Source of the DNA: Pseudomonadota bacterium
Lineage (GTDB): Bacteria > Pseudomonadota > Alphaproteobacteria > Sphingomonadales > Sphingomonadaceae
Assembly (NCBI GenBank): GCA_023400405.1
Contig: JAEXFD010000002.1
Coordinates: forward strand, 124,001-188,000
Direction: 5' to 3'
Length of the DNA stretch: 64,000 bases
The position numbers were made by a program, and so were the translations under genes. Of the stretch, positions 16,833 to 26,394 are shown in pieces (position 1 is the stretch's first letter; each line of letters starts with the position of its first letter). The notes beneath the pieces were generated by a model. It did no database searches, was not told the origin of the DNA, and saw nothing but the letters and a program-made list of their open reading frames with translations.

Positions 16833-19800
16833 CCTTGCCTCCCATCGCCAGGCGGCGCCAATGGCCGGGCCGCGTCGCGCCCGAATAGGCGATCGCCCCG
16901 GGCACGACCAGCCGCACTTCGGTGCCGCCGCTCGCGACCTTTTCGACGACAAGCTGAGCCTGGATCTTCGCCGCGCGCTCGCGCATTCCCGGCAGCCCGA
17001 AATGCCCCTCGCGATGGCCGCGGCTCAGGACCAGGGCGTCGATGCCGATGCCGTCGTCGATGAAGCTCACGGCGAAGCTGGCGGGACGGAAGGCGATGCG
17101 GATCGTCACCTGGCGGGCATGGGCGTGGCGCCAGATGTTGAACAGCGCCTCATTGGCGATCCGCGCGACTTCGTCCCAGACCAGCGGGTCCAGCGAGCGG
17201 GGCTCGCCCTCGGTCGCGATCGAAAGCTGCACGCCCGCATCGAACGCCTGCTTGCGCGCGATCTCCAGGATCATATGGGCGATGTCGTCGGCGCCGCCGA
17301 TCAGCCGCAGGTCGCGCACGCGGTCACGGCCTTCGGCAAGCACGTCGTCGGCGCGGTCGAGCGCCTGTTCGAGCGCCTGGCGCGAGGGGTCTTCGGGCGA
17401 CATGTCGTCGGCCACCAGCTGGAATCGCAGCACGAGCGCTTGGACCCCCTGCAGCAAGGTGTCGTGCAGCTCGCGCGCGATCCGTTCCCGCTCGACCAGG
17501 CGTTCGCGCATCCGCATCCGCATCCGCCCTGCCATCGCATGCAGGCGCACGCGATAGAGCAGCCAGAGCAACAGCACCGCGGCCAACGCGCACAGCGCAG
17601 CGAACGCGCGGCTCTGGGTGAAGGTCGGCGGGATGGTGAAGGTCAGCGTCGCGCCGCTCCGGTTCCACACCCCGTCATTGTTCGCCGCGATCACGCGGAA
17701 GCGATAGGTGCCCGGATCGAGCCGGGTGTAGAAGGCCTGGCGCCGGGTGCCCGGATCGACCCAGCCGCTGTCCACTCCTTCCAGCCGATAGCGGAACCGC
17801 ACGCGGCTCGGCACGGTGAGGCTCAATCCGGTATATTCAATCGAGAGGTTTTCGGTGCCGCTCGGCAGCGTCAGCGAAGCGGGGTCAAGGTAGCGCCGGC
17901 CGTCGACGGTCAGCGCGTCGATCACCACGGGGGGCGGCGCCGGGTTGGAGACCAGCCGCGCGGGATCGACCAGGATCACGCCCTGACGCGTCAGGAACCA
18001 GAGCCGGCCATCGCGGCCCGCGGCGAGCTGCAGTCCGTCGTTGCGCTGGGTCCGGCTCGACAGGCCGTCCTGCTCGTCGAACAGCGTATGGGGCAGGGGG
18101 CGATCGGGCTCGGCAAAGGCGCGGACGAGCGCGTCGGTGGCAATCCGCAAGATGCCGGCATTGTTGATCATCCAGCTCTGTCCGTCGGGCGTCTCGACGA
18201 TCCCGCGTACACCGCGCAGCCAGGGATGGGCGGCGATGCCGAGCCGCTGGAAGCGGCCATCGTGCCAGCGGGCCAGTCCCTCGCCGCCCGCGACCAGCAG
18301 CCCGTCACGCCCGCCATAGACCGACGTGATGCCGGCAACGCCGATTTCGTCGTTCGTCCAGGCTCGCGCGATGCTGCCGTCGATATGAACCAGCGTCTTG
18401 CGGTCCAGGATCACGACCGGATTGCCGCTGCGATCGATCACCACGTCCTGCGGCCGTCCTTGGGCGGGCAGGACGATGTGCCGCCAGCCGCCGCCGTCGC
18501 GCAGCAACAGTCCGCGGCCGAACCGCGCGATCCACAGCCGGCCGTGCCCATCCTCGGCGCAGGCGAAGGTCTCTCCGATGCCGGGCAGCGCGAGCCGTTC
18601 GACCGCGCGCCCCTCGCGCAGCCGCACAATGGCGCCACGCACCCCGATCCAGATGCTGCCGCCGCCGCCGCGGCACAGCGCTTCGACGTCGCGATAGGGG
18701 CCCGGCACCGGTTCGGGCGGGCGGCCCGGCATCGCGCGATAGAGGGCGGTGCCGTCGGCGAACCACACTGTGCCGCCGGTGTCCGCCGTCATCATATAGC
18801 CCGCAGCCGATCCCGGCGGCGGCATCGCAGCGCTCGATACGTTGGCGGGGCGGAACTGGTCGAGGCCCAGCTCGGTGCCCACCCAGATATTGCCCTCGCG
18901 ATCCTCCATCGCCACGACGGCCTGGTTCGAGGTGAGGCCGTCGCCGGTGCGGAAGGTCCGCGCTCGCGGAGCCGGCGCTGCCGCGCTCGCCCGATCGACG
19001 GCAAAGACGCCGCCGGTGAAGGTCGTGCCCCAAAGATTGCCCGCGCGATCGAAGAGGATCGAGGCGTGGCGAACCTGCCCCGGCGGCGCGATGGTCACGT
19101 TCCGCTGCGGGCGCGTCGCTCCGGCCGGGTAATCGGGCAGCATCCGCGTGCCGGCGGCATCGGAAAGCCAGATCTCGCCCCGGCGATCCTCGGCAAGCGA
19201 GGCGCCGGGCGCGACCTGCGCCGATGTGGTGACGAAGCGGCGCGCGCCGCGGGGCAGGTAGAGCAGGGTGCGTTCGGTCGTGACCCAGATCGTCCCGTCG
19301 CGCGCGGGCAGCAGGCTGGTCACATATTGATCGTCGGGAACGCCCCAGGCGGAGTCGATCCGCTGCCATTTGCCATCGGCGTAGCGGCGCAGTCCGCGCC
19401 GGGCGCGGCCGCTCACTGCCCAGATCGCCCCGTCGCTGCCTTCACGCAGGGCGGTGATCTCGCCCGGAGGATTCGGCATCCCGGTCTGCGCCATGCGTCC
19501 ATGGCGATAGATTTCCACCCCGCCCCCGCCGATATAGCCGACCCAGATCGCTCCCGAACGGGCCGCAAGCACTGCGCCGACCGGGATTGCTCCGCGCGCA
19601 TGGCCGGGGGCGGGGCCGACATGGTCGAAGCTGACGCCGTCGAAGCGATAGAGCCCGTTGCCGGTGCCCAGCCAGAGAAAGCCGTCATTCCCCTGGGCAA
19701 GTGCCTGGATCATTCCGGGCACGCCGTCCTTGCTGGTCCAGCTGCTGTGAACGAAGCCCGGCAGGCCGCCGACGGCCTCGCTTGGCGCAGTCGCGCCGAG

Positions 19801-19893
19801 GCGCGGCACGCATAGCGCGAGCACCCCGGCGAAGAGCAAGGCGAGCCGCAAGACAATTCCCAATTCGATGGCGCCGGAGGCGATGGATAGCAT
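16825..19893 (-). CDS. Sensor histidine kinase with two-component-regulator propeller
   Basis: 1022 residues. After an N-terminal hydrophobic export segment comes a periplasmic beta-propeller array made of repeats of the type GNDGFLWLGTGNGLYRFDG and REGNIWVGTELGLDQF, then a Y_Y_Y domain (YTGLSLTVPSRVRFRYRLEG), one membrane helix (about LCALAAVLLLWLLYRV), a HisKA_3 dimerisation domain with phospho-acceptor H810 (ARELHDTLLQG) and an HATPase_c domain (GIGID, GHFGLPGMRERA). This layout is usual for sensors of periplasmic oligosaccharides. It probably detects the product of the adjacent receptor/lyase genes, but no binding ligand can be deduced. Confidence 0.9.
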   Translation of the reverse strand: MLSIASGAIELGIVLRLALLFAGVLALCVPRLGATAPSEAVGGLPGFVHSSWTSKDGVPGMIQALAQGNDGFLWLGTGNGLYRFDGVSFDHVGPAPGHARGAIPVGAVLAARSGAIWVGYIGGGGVEIYRHGRMAQTGMPNPPGEITALREGSDGAIWAVSGRARRGLRRYADGKWQRIDSAWGVPDDQYVTSLLPARDGTIWVTTERTLLYLPRGARRFVTTSAQVAPGASLAEDRRGEIWLSDAAGTRMLPDYPAGATRPQRNVTIAPPGQVRHASILFDRAGNLWGTTFTGGVFAVDRASAAAPAPRARTFRTGDGLTSNQAVVAMEDREGNIWVGTELGLDQFRPANVSSAAMPPPGSAAGYMMTADTGGTVWFADGTALYRAMPGRPPEPVPGPYRDVEALCRGGGGSIWIGVRGAIVRLREGRAVERLALPGIGETFACAEDGHGRLWIARFGRGLLLRDGGGWRHIVLPAQGRPQDVVIDRSGNPVVILDRKTLVHIDGSIARAWTNDEIGVAGITSVYGGRDGLLVAGGEGLARWHDGRFQRLGIAAHPWLRGVRGIVETPDGQSWMINNAGILRIATDALVRAFAEPDRPLPHTLFDEQDGLSSRTQRNDGLQLAAGRDGRLWFLTRQGVILVDPARLVSNPAPPPVVIDALTVDGRRYLDPASLTLPSGTENLSIEYTGLSLTVPSRVRFRYRLEGVDSGWVDPGTRRQAFYTRLDPGTYRFRVIAANNDGVWNRSGATLTFTIPPTFTQSRAFAALCALAAVLLLWLLYRVRLHAMAGRMRMRMRERLVERERIARELHDTLLQGVQALVLRFQLVADDMSPEDPSRQALEQALDRADDVLAEGRDRVRDLRLIGGADDIAHMILEIARKQAFDAGVQLSIATEGEPRSLDPLVWDEVARIANEALFNIWRHAHARQVTIRIAFRPASFAVSFIDDGIGIDALVLSRGHREGHFGLPGMRERAAKIQAQLVVEKVASGGTEVRLVVPGAIAYSGATRPGHWRRLAMGGKVD

Positions 19894-20130
19894 GGATCGT
19901 GCCGCCGCGCAGTAGCCCGATCGGGTGCCCGGGGTAGCCTAGCTGGGCTTGGCCCCGTCACCACGACGGGCGAAAAGCGGGCGGTGTGGAAGCTCTGACT
20001 GCGGTCGGCAGGGCGCGCCGCCTTGAGGTGCGGGGCGACCGGCCTTTCGCATGGCGATGGGGCATGGATGCCGAACCAAACAGGCCCGGCCAATATCGCG
20101 CCGTGGCAGCGGGGTCCGACGGAGGCTCGA

Positions 20131-20946
20131 ATGGCCGATACGGTCGTGCTGGTGCACGGGGCCTGGCTCACGCCCAGCATGTGGGATCGCTTTCGCCAGC
20201 GCTACGAGGCGGCAGGAATGACGGTGATCGCGCCGGCTTGGCCCTATATGGACCGGCCCGTCGACCAGTTACGAACCCGTCCCGATCCGCGGCTGGCCAG
20301 GCTCGGCCTGCGCGAGATCGTCGACCATTATGCCGGCGTGGTCGAAAGGCTGCCGAGCCCGCCGATCCTGATCGGCCATTGCTTTGGCGGATTGATCGTC
20401 CAGCTGCTCGCGGATCGGGGTCTGGGCGCGGCCGTGGTGGCGATCGATTCGGCTTCGCCCGCCGGGGTGCCCGTGCCGCCCCGTGCGCTTCTGAGCGTCG
20501 CGCCGGTGTTGCTCCGCTGGAACGGCTGGAACCGCATCCTCCGGCTGCCGCTGGGCGCTTTTGCGTGCGGGATTGCGCAGACGCTGCCTGCGGCGGAGAA
20601 ATCCTATGCCCATGAAAAATTCGTGGTGCCCGCGCCCGGGCGCATCTTCTACCAATGGCTGCTCGGCATCGGCAGCCGGGTGCGCTGGGGCAATCCGGGC
20701 CGCGCGCCCATCCTCTTGATCGCCGGCGACGCCGATCGCATCGCGCCTAAGGCATTGGTGCGCGCCAATTATCGCCGTCTCCGGCGCTCTCCGGTTCCCA
20801 CGGCGTTCGAAGCCTTTCCGGGCCGGTCGCACTGGCTGTGCAACGAGAGTGGCTGGGAGGAGGTCGCCGATCGCGCACTCGCCTGGGCGCGGGCGCACGC
20901 CCGAGCCCGGCCATTCAGCCGCAATTCAGTCGTGGGAGCGCCTTGA
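20131..20946 (+). CDS. Alpha/beta hydrolase with cysteine at the nucleophile elbow
   Basis: 271 residues from ATG 20131, which has GGAGG six bases upstream. The fold signatures are VVLVHGAW (oxyanion loop), the elbow IGHCFGG with C84 where most relatives have serine, the acid loop ILLIAGDADRIAP and the catalytic histidine in GRSHWL. Cys at this place is known in dienelactone hydrolases, but the overall sequence is closer to the haloperoxidase/esterase-like group. No signal peptide. Function unknown. The 237 bases upstream to the kinase gene show nothing further. Confidence 0.8.
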   Translation: MADTVVLVHGAWLTPSMWDRFRQRYEAAGMTVIAPAWPYMDRPVDQLRTRPDPRLARLGLREIVDHYAGVVERLPSPPILIGHCFGGLIVQLLADRGLGAAVVAIDSASPAGVPVPPRALLSVAPVLLRWNGWNRILRLPLGAFACGIAQTLPAAEKSYAHEKFVVPAPGRIFYQWLLGIGSRVRWGNPGRAPILLIAGDADRIAPKALVRANYRRLRRSPVPTAFEAFPGRSHWLCNESGWEEVADRALAWARAHARARPFSRNSVVGAP

Positions 20947-21087
20947 CGGCCCGGGCTTTCCGGGAAATTACAGCGGCGAAAGCGGCACGCGAATGGGTTA
21001 ATGCGCGGCCGTCGAGATCGCTCTCCCGAGGGCGAAGGGGCGGGGAGCGGCGATGGTTGCCGGCTCTTTCCGGGGGCAGGTCAGGCG

Positions 21088-24000
21088 ATGCGTAATCCGA
21101 TCTTTTTCGATGCGAGCGGCAAGCGGCGGAAATGGGCGCGGCGCAGCGGCCTGGCGCTGATTCTCGTCGGACTGGCCGCGGTCGCGGTGTTCGCCGCCAC
21201 CCTGGTCTACATGCCCGTCGGACCCGACCTTCCGCTTCGCTTTGGCTCGGCCCGCCAGGTGCCGCTGCAAACGCATGGCAAGCCGGCCGCGGCGATCCAC
21301 TCCCCGCGCGACTGGCTGCCGGGCAAGCCGGCCACGGCGACCCGCGCGCCGCTGACCGTCGGCTTCTACGTGCCGGGGGAAGACAACAGCGCGCCTGCGC
21401 TGCTCCGCCACGCCGACTCGCTCGACTGGGTCGTTCCCGCCGCGATCAGCGTCACCGGTCCCGATCATTCGGTGAAGTTCTACAGCGATTCCCGCTTCGA
21501 TCGCATCCTCCAGACCGCGCGCCACCGCCCCAAGGTGCTGCCGATGGTGCAGAACATCGCCGGCGAAGGCGCCTGGGACAGCGAGAACACCGCCCGGCTG
21601 CTGCACAATCCCGCGGCACGGCACGCGCTGGTCAAGCAACTCGCGGACCTCGTCGCGCGGCGGCGCGATGCCGGCCTCGTCTTCGATTTCGAGAGCATCC
21701 CCGCGGCGCGGCTGCGCGACTATCAGCGGCTGCTTGCGGAGATGAACGCCGCGCTGCCGCGCGCGAAGGTGCTGGCGGTCACGGTGCCGGTCGGCGATCC
21801 GGCCTGGCGCCCCGGCGAGTTCGCGCGGGTCGCCGATCGCGTGATCCTGATGGATTATGACGAGCATTGGCAGGGCGGCACCGCCGGGCCGATCGCCTCG
21901 CAGCCCTGGTTCGTCAGCGACCTCGCCGCGGCGGTGCGCGAAGTGCCGGCGGCCCGCCTGATTGTCGCGATCGGCAGCTATGGCTATGATTGGCATGGCG
22001 GCAAGGTCGATGCGCTGACGATGAGCGAGGCTTGGCTCGCCGCGCACGACAGCGACGCGCAGATCGTCTTCGATCAGGCGAGCGGCAATTCCGCCTTTGC
22101 CTATGAGGAAAATGGCGAACGGCACGAAGTCTGGATGCTCGACGCGGCGACAAGCTGGAATCAGCTCCAGGCAATCCGCGCGGCCGGGATCGGCAGCGTC
22201 GCGCTGTGGCGGCTGGGCAGTGAGGACGAGGGGGTCTGGTCGGCGCTCTCCGCCTATCGTACGGGCAAACGCCCCAATCTCGCCGCGCTCTCGCCGGGCG
22301 CGGACGTCGATGTCGAAGGCAGCGGCGAGATCCTGCGAATCCGGGCGGCGCCGACCATCGGCGCGCGCGACCTGACCTTCGACAATGCTGGGATGATCCG
22401 CGACGAGCGCTACACGCGCCTGCCGACCCCCTATGTCGTCGCCCGGACCGGCGCGAGCAAGCATGACATCGCGCTGACCTTCGACGATGGGCCCGATGGC
22501 GAGTGGACGCCCAAGATCCTCGACATCTTGCGCCAGAAGCACGTGCCGGCGACCTTCTTCGTCATCGGCGAGAATGCGCTGGAGCATCCGGGACTGCTCC
22601 GCCGGATGATCGACGACGGGCACGAGATCGGCAACCACACCTACACGCATCCCAATCTGGCGCTCGACGGCCCGAATGCGTCCGAGCTCGAGCTCAACGC
22701 CACCCAGCGCCTGGTCGAGGCCTATACCGGCCACGCGATGCGGCTGTTCCGCGCACCCTATTTCGGAGACGCCGAGCCGACCACCGCGGACGAAATCGAT
22801 CCGGCGATGACCGCGCAGAAGCTGGGCTATACGATCGTCGGGCTGCACGTCGATCCCGACGACTGGCAGCGCCCGGGGACCGATGCGATCGTGAGCAAGA
22901 CGCTGGCCGAGGTCGGGGCGGCGAGCCCGGAGCGTTCGGCCAATGTCGTGCTGCTCCATGACGGCGGCGGCGACCGGTCGCAGACGGTGGCGGCGCTGCC
23001 GCAGATCATCGACGGACTGCGCGCGCGGGGCTATCGTTTCGTGCCGGTCTCGTTCCTCGCCGGGGTGCCGCGCAGCCAGGTGATGCCGGTGGTGTCGGGA
23101 TCCGACCTGCTCGCAGTGCGCGCCGATGTCGGCATCTTCCTCGTCCTTGCGGCGTTGGGCTGGCTGCTCAAATGGCTGTTCTTCATTGCGATCACGCTCG
23201 GCATCGCGCGTGCGCTCGTTCTCACCGCGTTGGCGATCCGGCAGAAGCGGCGTGAGCGCGGCGAGGCGCCGGTCTATGCGCCGAGCGTCACGGTGATCAT
23301 CCCCGCCTTCAACGAAGCCAAGGTGATCGAAGCCTCGGTCCGCCGCGTGCTCGCCAGCGACTATGCTGCGATCGAGATGATTGTGGTCGATGACGGTTCG
23401 AAGGACGAGACCAGCGCCATCGTGCGCAGCGCGTTTGGCGACGATCCGCGCGTCACGCTGCTCACGCTCGAAAATGGCGGCAAGGCGCGCGCGCTAAATA
23501 CCGCGCTGGCCCAGGCCAAGGGCGAGATCATCATCGCGCTCGATGCGGACACCCAGTTCGAACCCGAGACGATCATGCGGCTCGCGCGCTGGTTCGCCGA
23601 TCCGGGCCTGGGCGCCGTCGCCGGCAACGCGCAGGTCGGCAATCGCGTCAATCTCGTCACGCGCTGGCAGGCCGTGGAATATGTCACGGCGCAGAATCTG
23701 GAACGCCGCGCGCTCGCCGCGTTCGGCGCGATCACTGTCGTTCCCGGCGCGGTGGGCGCCTGGCGCCGCACGGCGCTGGACGCCGTTGGGGGCTATCCCG
23801 AGGACACGCTGGCCGAAGACCAGGATCTCACCATCGCCATCCAGCGCGCCGGCTGGCGCGTCACCTACGATCCCGATGCGGTGGCGTGGACGGAGGCGCC
23901 GGAAAGCTTCAAGGCACTCGCCAAGCAGCGCTATCGCTGGGCGTTCGGGACGCTGCAATGCCTGTGGAAGCATCGCGCGATCCACAAGGATGCGCCCGCC

Positions 24001-24411
24001 AAGGGCCTCGCGCTGGTCGGGCTCCCCCAGGCGTGGCTGTTCCAGATCGCCTTCGCTGCGATCTCGCCGCTGATCGATGCCGCGCTGGTCGCCGCGATCG
24101 TCTCGACGGCGATCAAGGTGTGGCAGCATGGCTGGGCGCAGACCCAGACCGATGTCGCCGCGATGGCGATCTATTGGCTGGTGTTCACCGGCATCGACGT
24201 GCTGTGCGGCTGGGTCGCCTATCGGCTCAATGCCCGCAAGCAGCGTTATCCGGCGCTGCTGCTCGTCGCCCAGCGCTTCGTCTATCGCCAGCTGATGTAC
24301 TGGGTCGTGCTGCGCGCCATCGGCTCGGCGATCGGTGGGCTCTGGGTCGGCTGGGGCAAGCTCGAGCGGACCGGCAGCGTCGGCAGCGGCGAGCGGCAGT
24401 CGACGGCGTAG
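21088..24411 (+). CDS. Trifunctional GH18 - polysaccharide deacetylase - GT2 membrane protein
   Basis: 1107 residues from ATG 21088 (AGGTCAGG upstream). In order: basic N-terminus and a membrane helix (about 20-40); a GH18-like barrel with the active-site strand LVFDFES (D200, E202); a NodB polysaccharide deacetylase with ALTFDDGPDG (D466, D467) and metal histidines H517/H521 in GNHTYTH; membrane helices; then a processive family-2 glycosyltransferase with VIIPAFNEA, VVDDGS, ALDAD, AEDQD and QRYRW (Q947-W951), and final membrane helices. The architecture corresponds to the described but uncharacterised GH18-trifunctional family. It looks like PgaB and PgaC functions joined in one chain, so it may make, deacetylate and trim a GlcNAc-type polymer. 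Confidence 0.88.
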   Translation: MRNPIFFDASGKRRKWARRSGLALILVGLAAVAVFAATLVYMPVGPDLPLRFGSARQVPLQTHGKPAAAIHSPRDWLPGKPATATRAPLTVGFYVPGEDNSAPALLRHADSLDWVVPAAISVTGPDHSVKFYSDSRFDRILQTARHRPKVLPMVQNIAGEGAWDSENTARLLHNPAARHALVKQLADLVARRRDAGLVFDFESIPAARLRDYQRLLAEMNAALPRAKVLAVTVPVGDPAWRPGEFARVADRVILMDYDEHWQGGTAGPIASQPWFVSDLAAAVREVPAARLIVAIGSYGYDWHGGKVDALTMSEAWLAAHDSDAQIVFDQASGNSAFAYEENGERHEVWMLDAATSWNQLQAIRAAGIGSVALWRLGSEDEGVWSALSAYRTGKRPNLAALSPGADVDVEGSGEILRIRAAPTIGARDLTFDNAGMIRDERYTRLPTPYVVARTGASKHDIALTFDDGPDGEWTPKILDILRQKHVPATFFVIGENALEHPGLLRRMIDDGHEIGNHTYTHPNLALDGPNASELELNATQRLVEAYTGHAMRLFRAPYFGDAEPTTADEIDPAMTAQKLGYTIVGLHVDPDDWQRPGTDAIVSKTLAEVGAASPERSANVVLLHDGGGDRSQTVAALPQIIDGLRARGYRFVPVSFLAGVPRSQVMPVVSGSDLLAVRADVGIFLVLAALGWLLKWLFFIAITLGIARALVLTALAIRQKRRERGEAPVYAPSVTVIIPAFNEAKVIEASVRRVLASDYAAIEMIVVDDGSKDETSAIVRSAFGDDPRVTLLTLENGGKARALNTALAQAKGEIIIALDADTQFEPETIMRLARWFADPGLGAVAGNAQVGNRVNLVTRWQAVEYVTAQNLERRALAAFGAITVVPGAVGAWRRTALDAVGGYPEDTLAEDQDLTIAIQRAGWRVTYDPDAVAWTEAPESFKALAKQRYRWAFGTLQCLWKHRAIHKDAPAKGLALVGLPQAWLFQIAFAAISPLIDAALVAAIVSTAIKVWQHGWAQTQTDVAAMAIYWLVFTGIDVLCGWVAYRLNARKQRYPALLLVAQRFVYRQLMYWVVLRAIGSAIGGLWVGWGKLERTGSVGSGERQSTA

Positions 24412-24490
24412 GCGCCTCTGTGAGCCCGCTTCCTCGACGATGATGGCCCGCCACCCCTAAGCAGTGGGCTCGTGGCGTTCGTTGCGCATC

Positions 24491-24596
24491 TCAGCTCCCC
24501 GGCGAAGGCCGGGGTCCAGCTTCCGCGCAATCTCGGCTGCGGGCCGCCATCTCAAAGCGCATTGCAACTGGGCCCCGGCCTTCGCCGGGGAGCTGA
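24491..24596. repeat. Inverted-repeat element (REP/MITE-like hairpin)
   Basis: Arms at 24491-24519 and 24568-24596 are 29 bases each and complementary with one mismatch, each holding an inner palindrome (CCCCGGCGAAGGCCGGGG). The 48-base centre is unpaired. Elements of this look are scattered through sphingomonad genomes; it lies in the 330-base gap between the trifunctional gene and ccoN. It contains no coding sequence and may also end transcription of the upstream gene. Confidence 0.75.
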
Positions 24597-24673
24597 TTGA
24601 GGAATGGCGGTGGCGTGAATCGGTCGGGCCCCAACCCCGACCCGGCCATCCGGGAATCTACGCTCCCGGCGGT

Positions 24674-24687
24674 TTGACCAAGATCAA
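24674..24687. promoter_or_regulatory. FNR-type box upstream of ccoN
   Basis: TTGACCAAGATCAA matches the TTGAT-N4-ATCAA consensus in nine of ten positions. Its centre is 61 bases before the ccoN start, which fits activation from -41.5 with a transcript start near 24722. The FnrL-type regulator is encoded 9.5 kb downstream. Confidence 0.75.
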
Positions 24688-24741
24688 GGGCCTGGCGAAG
24701 GTCCGGCGCGATAGCGTCCCTGCATTTCTGTGGGGAAGGCA

Positions 24742-26382
24742 ATGGACAACATCGTAGCACGCGGGGGGCTCTGGCTCGTCCTCGCGATCGCCTGCGTTCT
24801 GGCGGCCGCCATCGCGGTCGATACCGGTTTCGCGGTGCATATGGGAATTTGCGCGGCCGCTGCGGCGATCGCGGCGTTCGTGAGCCTGCGCGGCATCGCG
24901 CAGGAACAGGCACCGGCCTCGGTGCTGGCCGGGCGCTATTATGACGACGTGATCCGATGGGGCGTGATCGCGACGGTCTTCTGGGGCGTGGTCGGCTTCC
25001 TGGTCGGCATCCTGATCGCCTCGCAATTGACCTTCCCGCTGTTCAATCTCGAGCCCTATCTGAACTTCGGCCGGATCCGGCCGCTGCACACCTCGGCGGT
25101 GATCTTCGCGTTCGGCGGCAATGCCCTGATCGCGACGAGCTTCTACGTCGTGCAGCGCACCTGCCGCGCGCGCCTGTTCGCGCCGGCGCTCGCCCGGTTC
25201 GTGTTCTGGGGCTACCAGCTGTTCATCGTCCTGGCCGCGACCGGCTATGTGATGGGCATCACCGAGGGTCGCGAATATGCCGAGCCCGAATGGTATGTCG
25301 ATATCTGGCTGACGATCGTCTGGGTGAGCTACCTCGCCGTGTTCGTCGGCACGATCGTAAAGCGGTCCGAACCGCACATCTATGTCGCCAACTGGTTCTA
25401 CCTGGGCTTCATCATCACGGTGGCGATGCTCCACCTGGTGAACAACATCTCGCTGCCGGTCAGCTGGGTTGGCAGCAAGTCCTATTCCGCCTTTTCGGGG
25501 GTGCAGGACGCGCTGGTGCAATGGTGGTACGGCCATAACGCGGTGGGCTTCTTCCTCACCGCCGGCTTCCTGGGCATGATGTATTACTTCGTGCCGAAGC
25601 AGGCCGAGCGCCCGATCTACAGCTATCGCCTGTCGATCGTCCACTTCTGGTCGCTGATCTTCCTCTATATCTGGGCCGGTCCGCACCACCTCCACTACAC
25701 CGCGCTGCCCGATTGGGCGCAGACGCTGGGCATGGTCTTCTCGGTCATGCTGTGGATGCCGAGCTGGGGCGGCATGATCAATGGCCTGATGACCCTCAAC
25801 GGGGCGTGGGACAAGATCCGCACCGATCCGATCATCCGCATGATGGTCTTCGCGCTCGCCTTTTACGGGATGAGCACCTTCGAAGGCCCGATGATGAGCG
25901 TGAAGAGCGTCAACTCGCTCTCGCACTACACCAACTGGACCATTGGCCACGTCCATTCGGGCGCGCTCGGCTGGAACGGCATGATCACCTTCGGCGCTAT
26001 CTACTACATGACGCCGCGCCTGTGGGGCCGCACCCGGCTCTATTCGCTGCGGATGGTGAACTGGCACTTCTGGTGCGCGACGCTGGGCATCGTGCTCTAT
26101 GCCGCCTCGATGTGGGTGGCGGGCATCACCCAGGGCCTGATGTGGCGCGAATATGGCGACGACGGCTACCTGGTCTACTCGTTCGCCGAAGTCGTGGCGG
26201 CCCTCCACCCCTATTACCTGATCCGTACCGTGGGTGGCCTGCTCTACTTCACCGGCGCGCTGTTCATGGTCTGGAACGTCTGGATGACGATCGCGGGCAA
26301 GCTTCGCGACGAAGCCCCGCTGACCACCGCCGCCTATGACCCCGCCCGCGATCGGCCGCTCGTGCCGGCCGCCGCCGAATAA
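24742..26382 (+). CDS. ccoN: cbb3-type cytochrome c oxidase subunit I
   Basis: 546-residue catalytic subunit of the high-affinity cbb3 oxidase, holding haem b, haem b3 and CuB and reducing oxygen while pumping protons. About 12-14 membrane helices are evident. Signature stretches include FGRIRPLHTSAVIFAFGG, WWYGHNAVGFFLTAGFLG and IWAGPHHLHYTALPDW (metal-ligating histidines), and NWTIGHVHSGALGWNG. ATG 24742 follows GGGGAAGG closely; an in-frame GTG at 24730 is less likely. First gene of ccoNOQP, with an FNR box in its promoter, so induced at low oxygen. Confidence 0.97.
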   Translation: MDNIVARGGLWLVLAIACVLAAAIAVDTGFAVHMGICAAAAAIAAFVSLRGIAQEQAPASVLAGRYYDDVIRWGVIATVFWGVVGFLVGILIASQLTFPLFNLEPYLNFGRIRPLHTSAVIFAFGGNALIATSFYVVQRTCRARLFAPALARFVFWGYQLFIVLAATGYVMGITEGREYAEPEWYVDIWLTIVWVSYLAVFVGTIVKRSEPHIYVANWFYLGFIITVAMLHLVNNISLPVSWVGSKSYSAFSGVQDALVQWWYGHNAVGFFLTAGFLGMMYYFVPKQAERPIYSYRLSIVHFWSLIFLYIWAGPHHLHYTALPDWAQTLGMVFSVMLWMPSWGGMINGLMTLNGAWDKIRTDPIIRMMVFALAFYGMSTFEGPMMSVKSVNSLSHYTNWTIGHVHSGALGWNGMITFGAIYYMTPRLWGRTRLYSLRMVNWHFWCATLGIVLYAASMWVAGITQGLMWREYGDDGYLVYSFAEVVAALHPYYLIRTVGGLLYFTGALFMVWNVWMTIAGKLRDEAPLTTAAYDPARDRPLVPAAAE

Positions 26383-26394
26383 GGGACCCGAGCA

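Noticed and set aside
16861..19815. 984-codon open frame on the plus strand
   Set aside because: Antisense to the sensor kinase, whose propeller repeats and HisKA/HATPase motifs are unambiguous.
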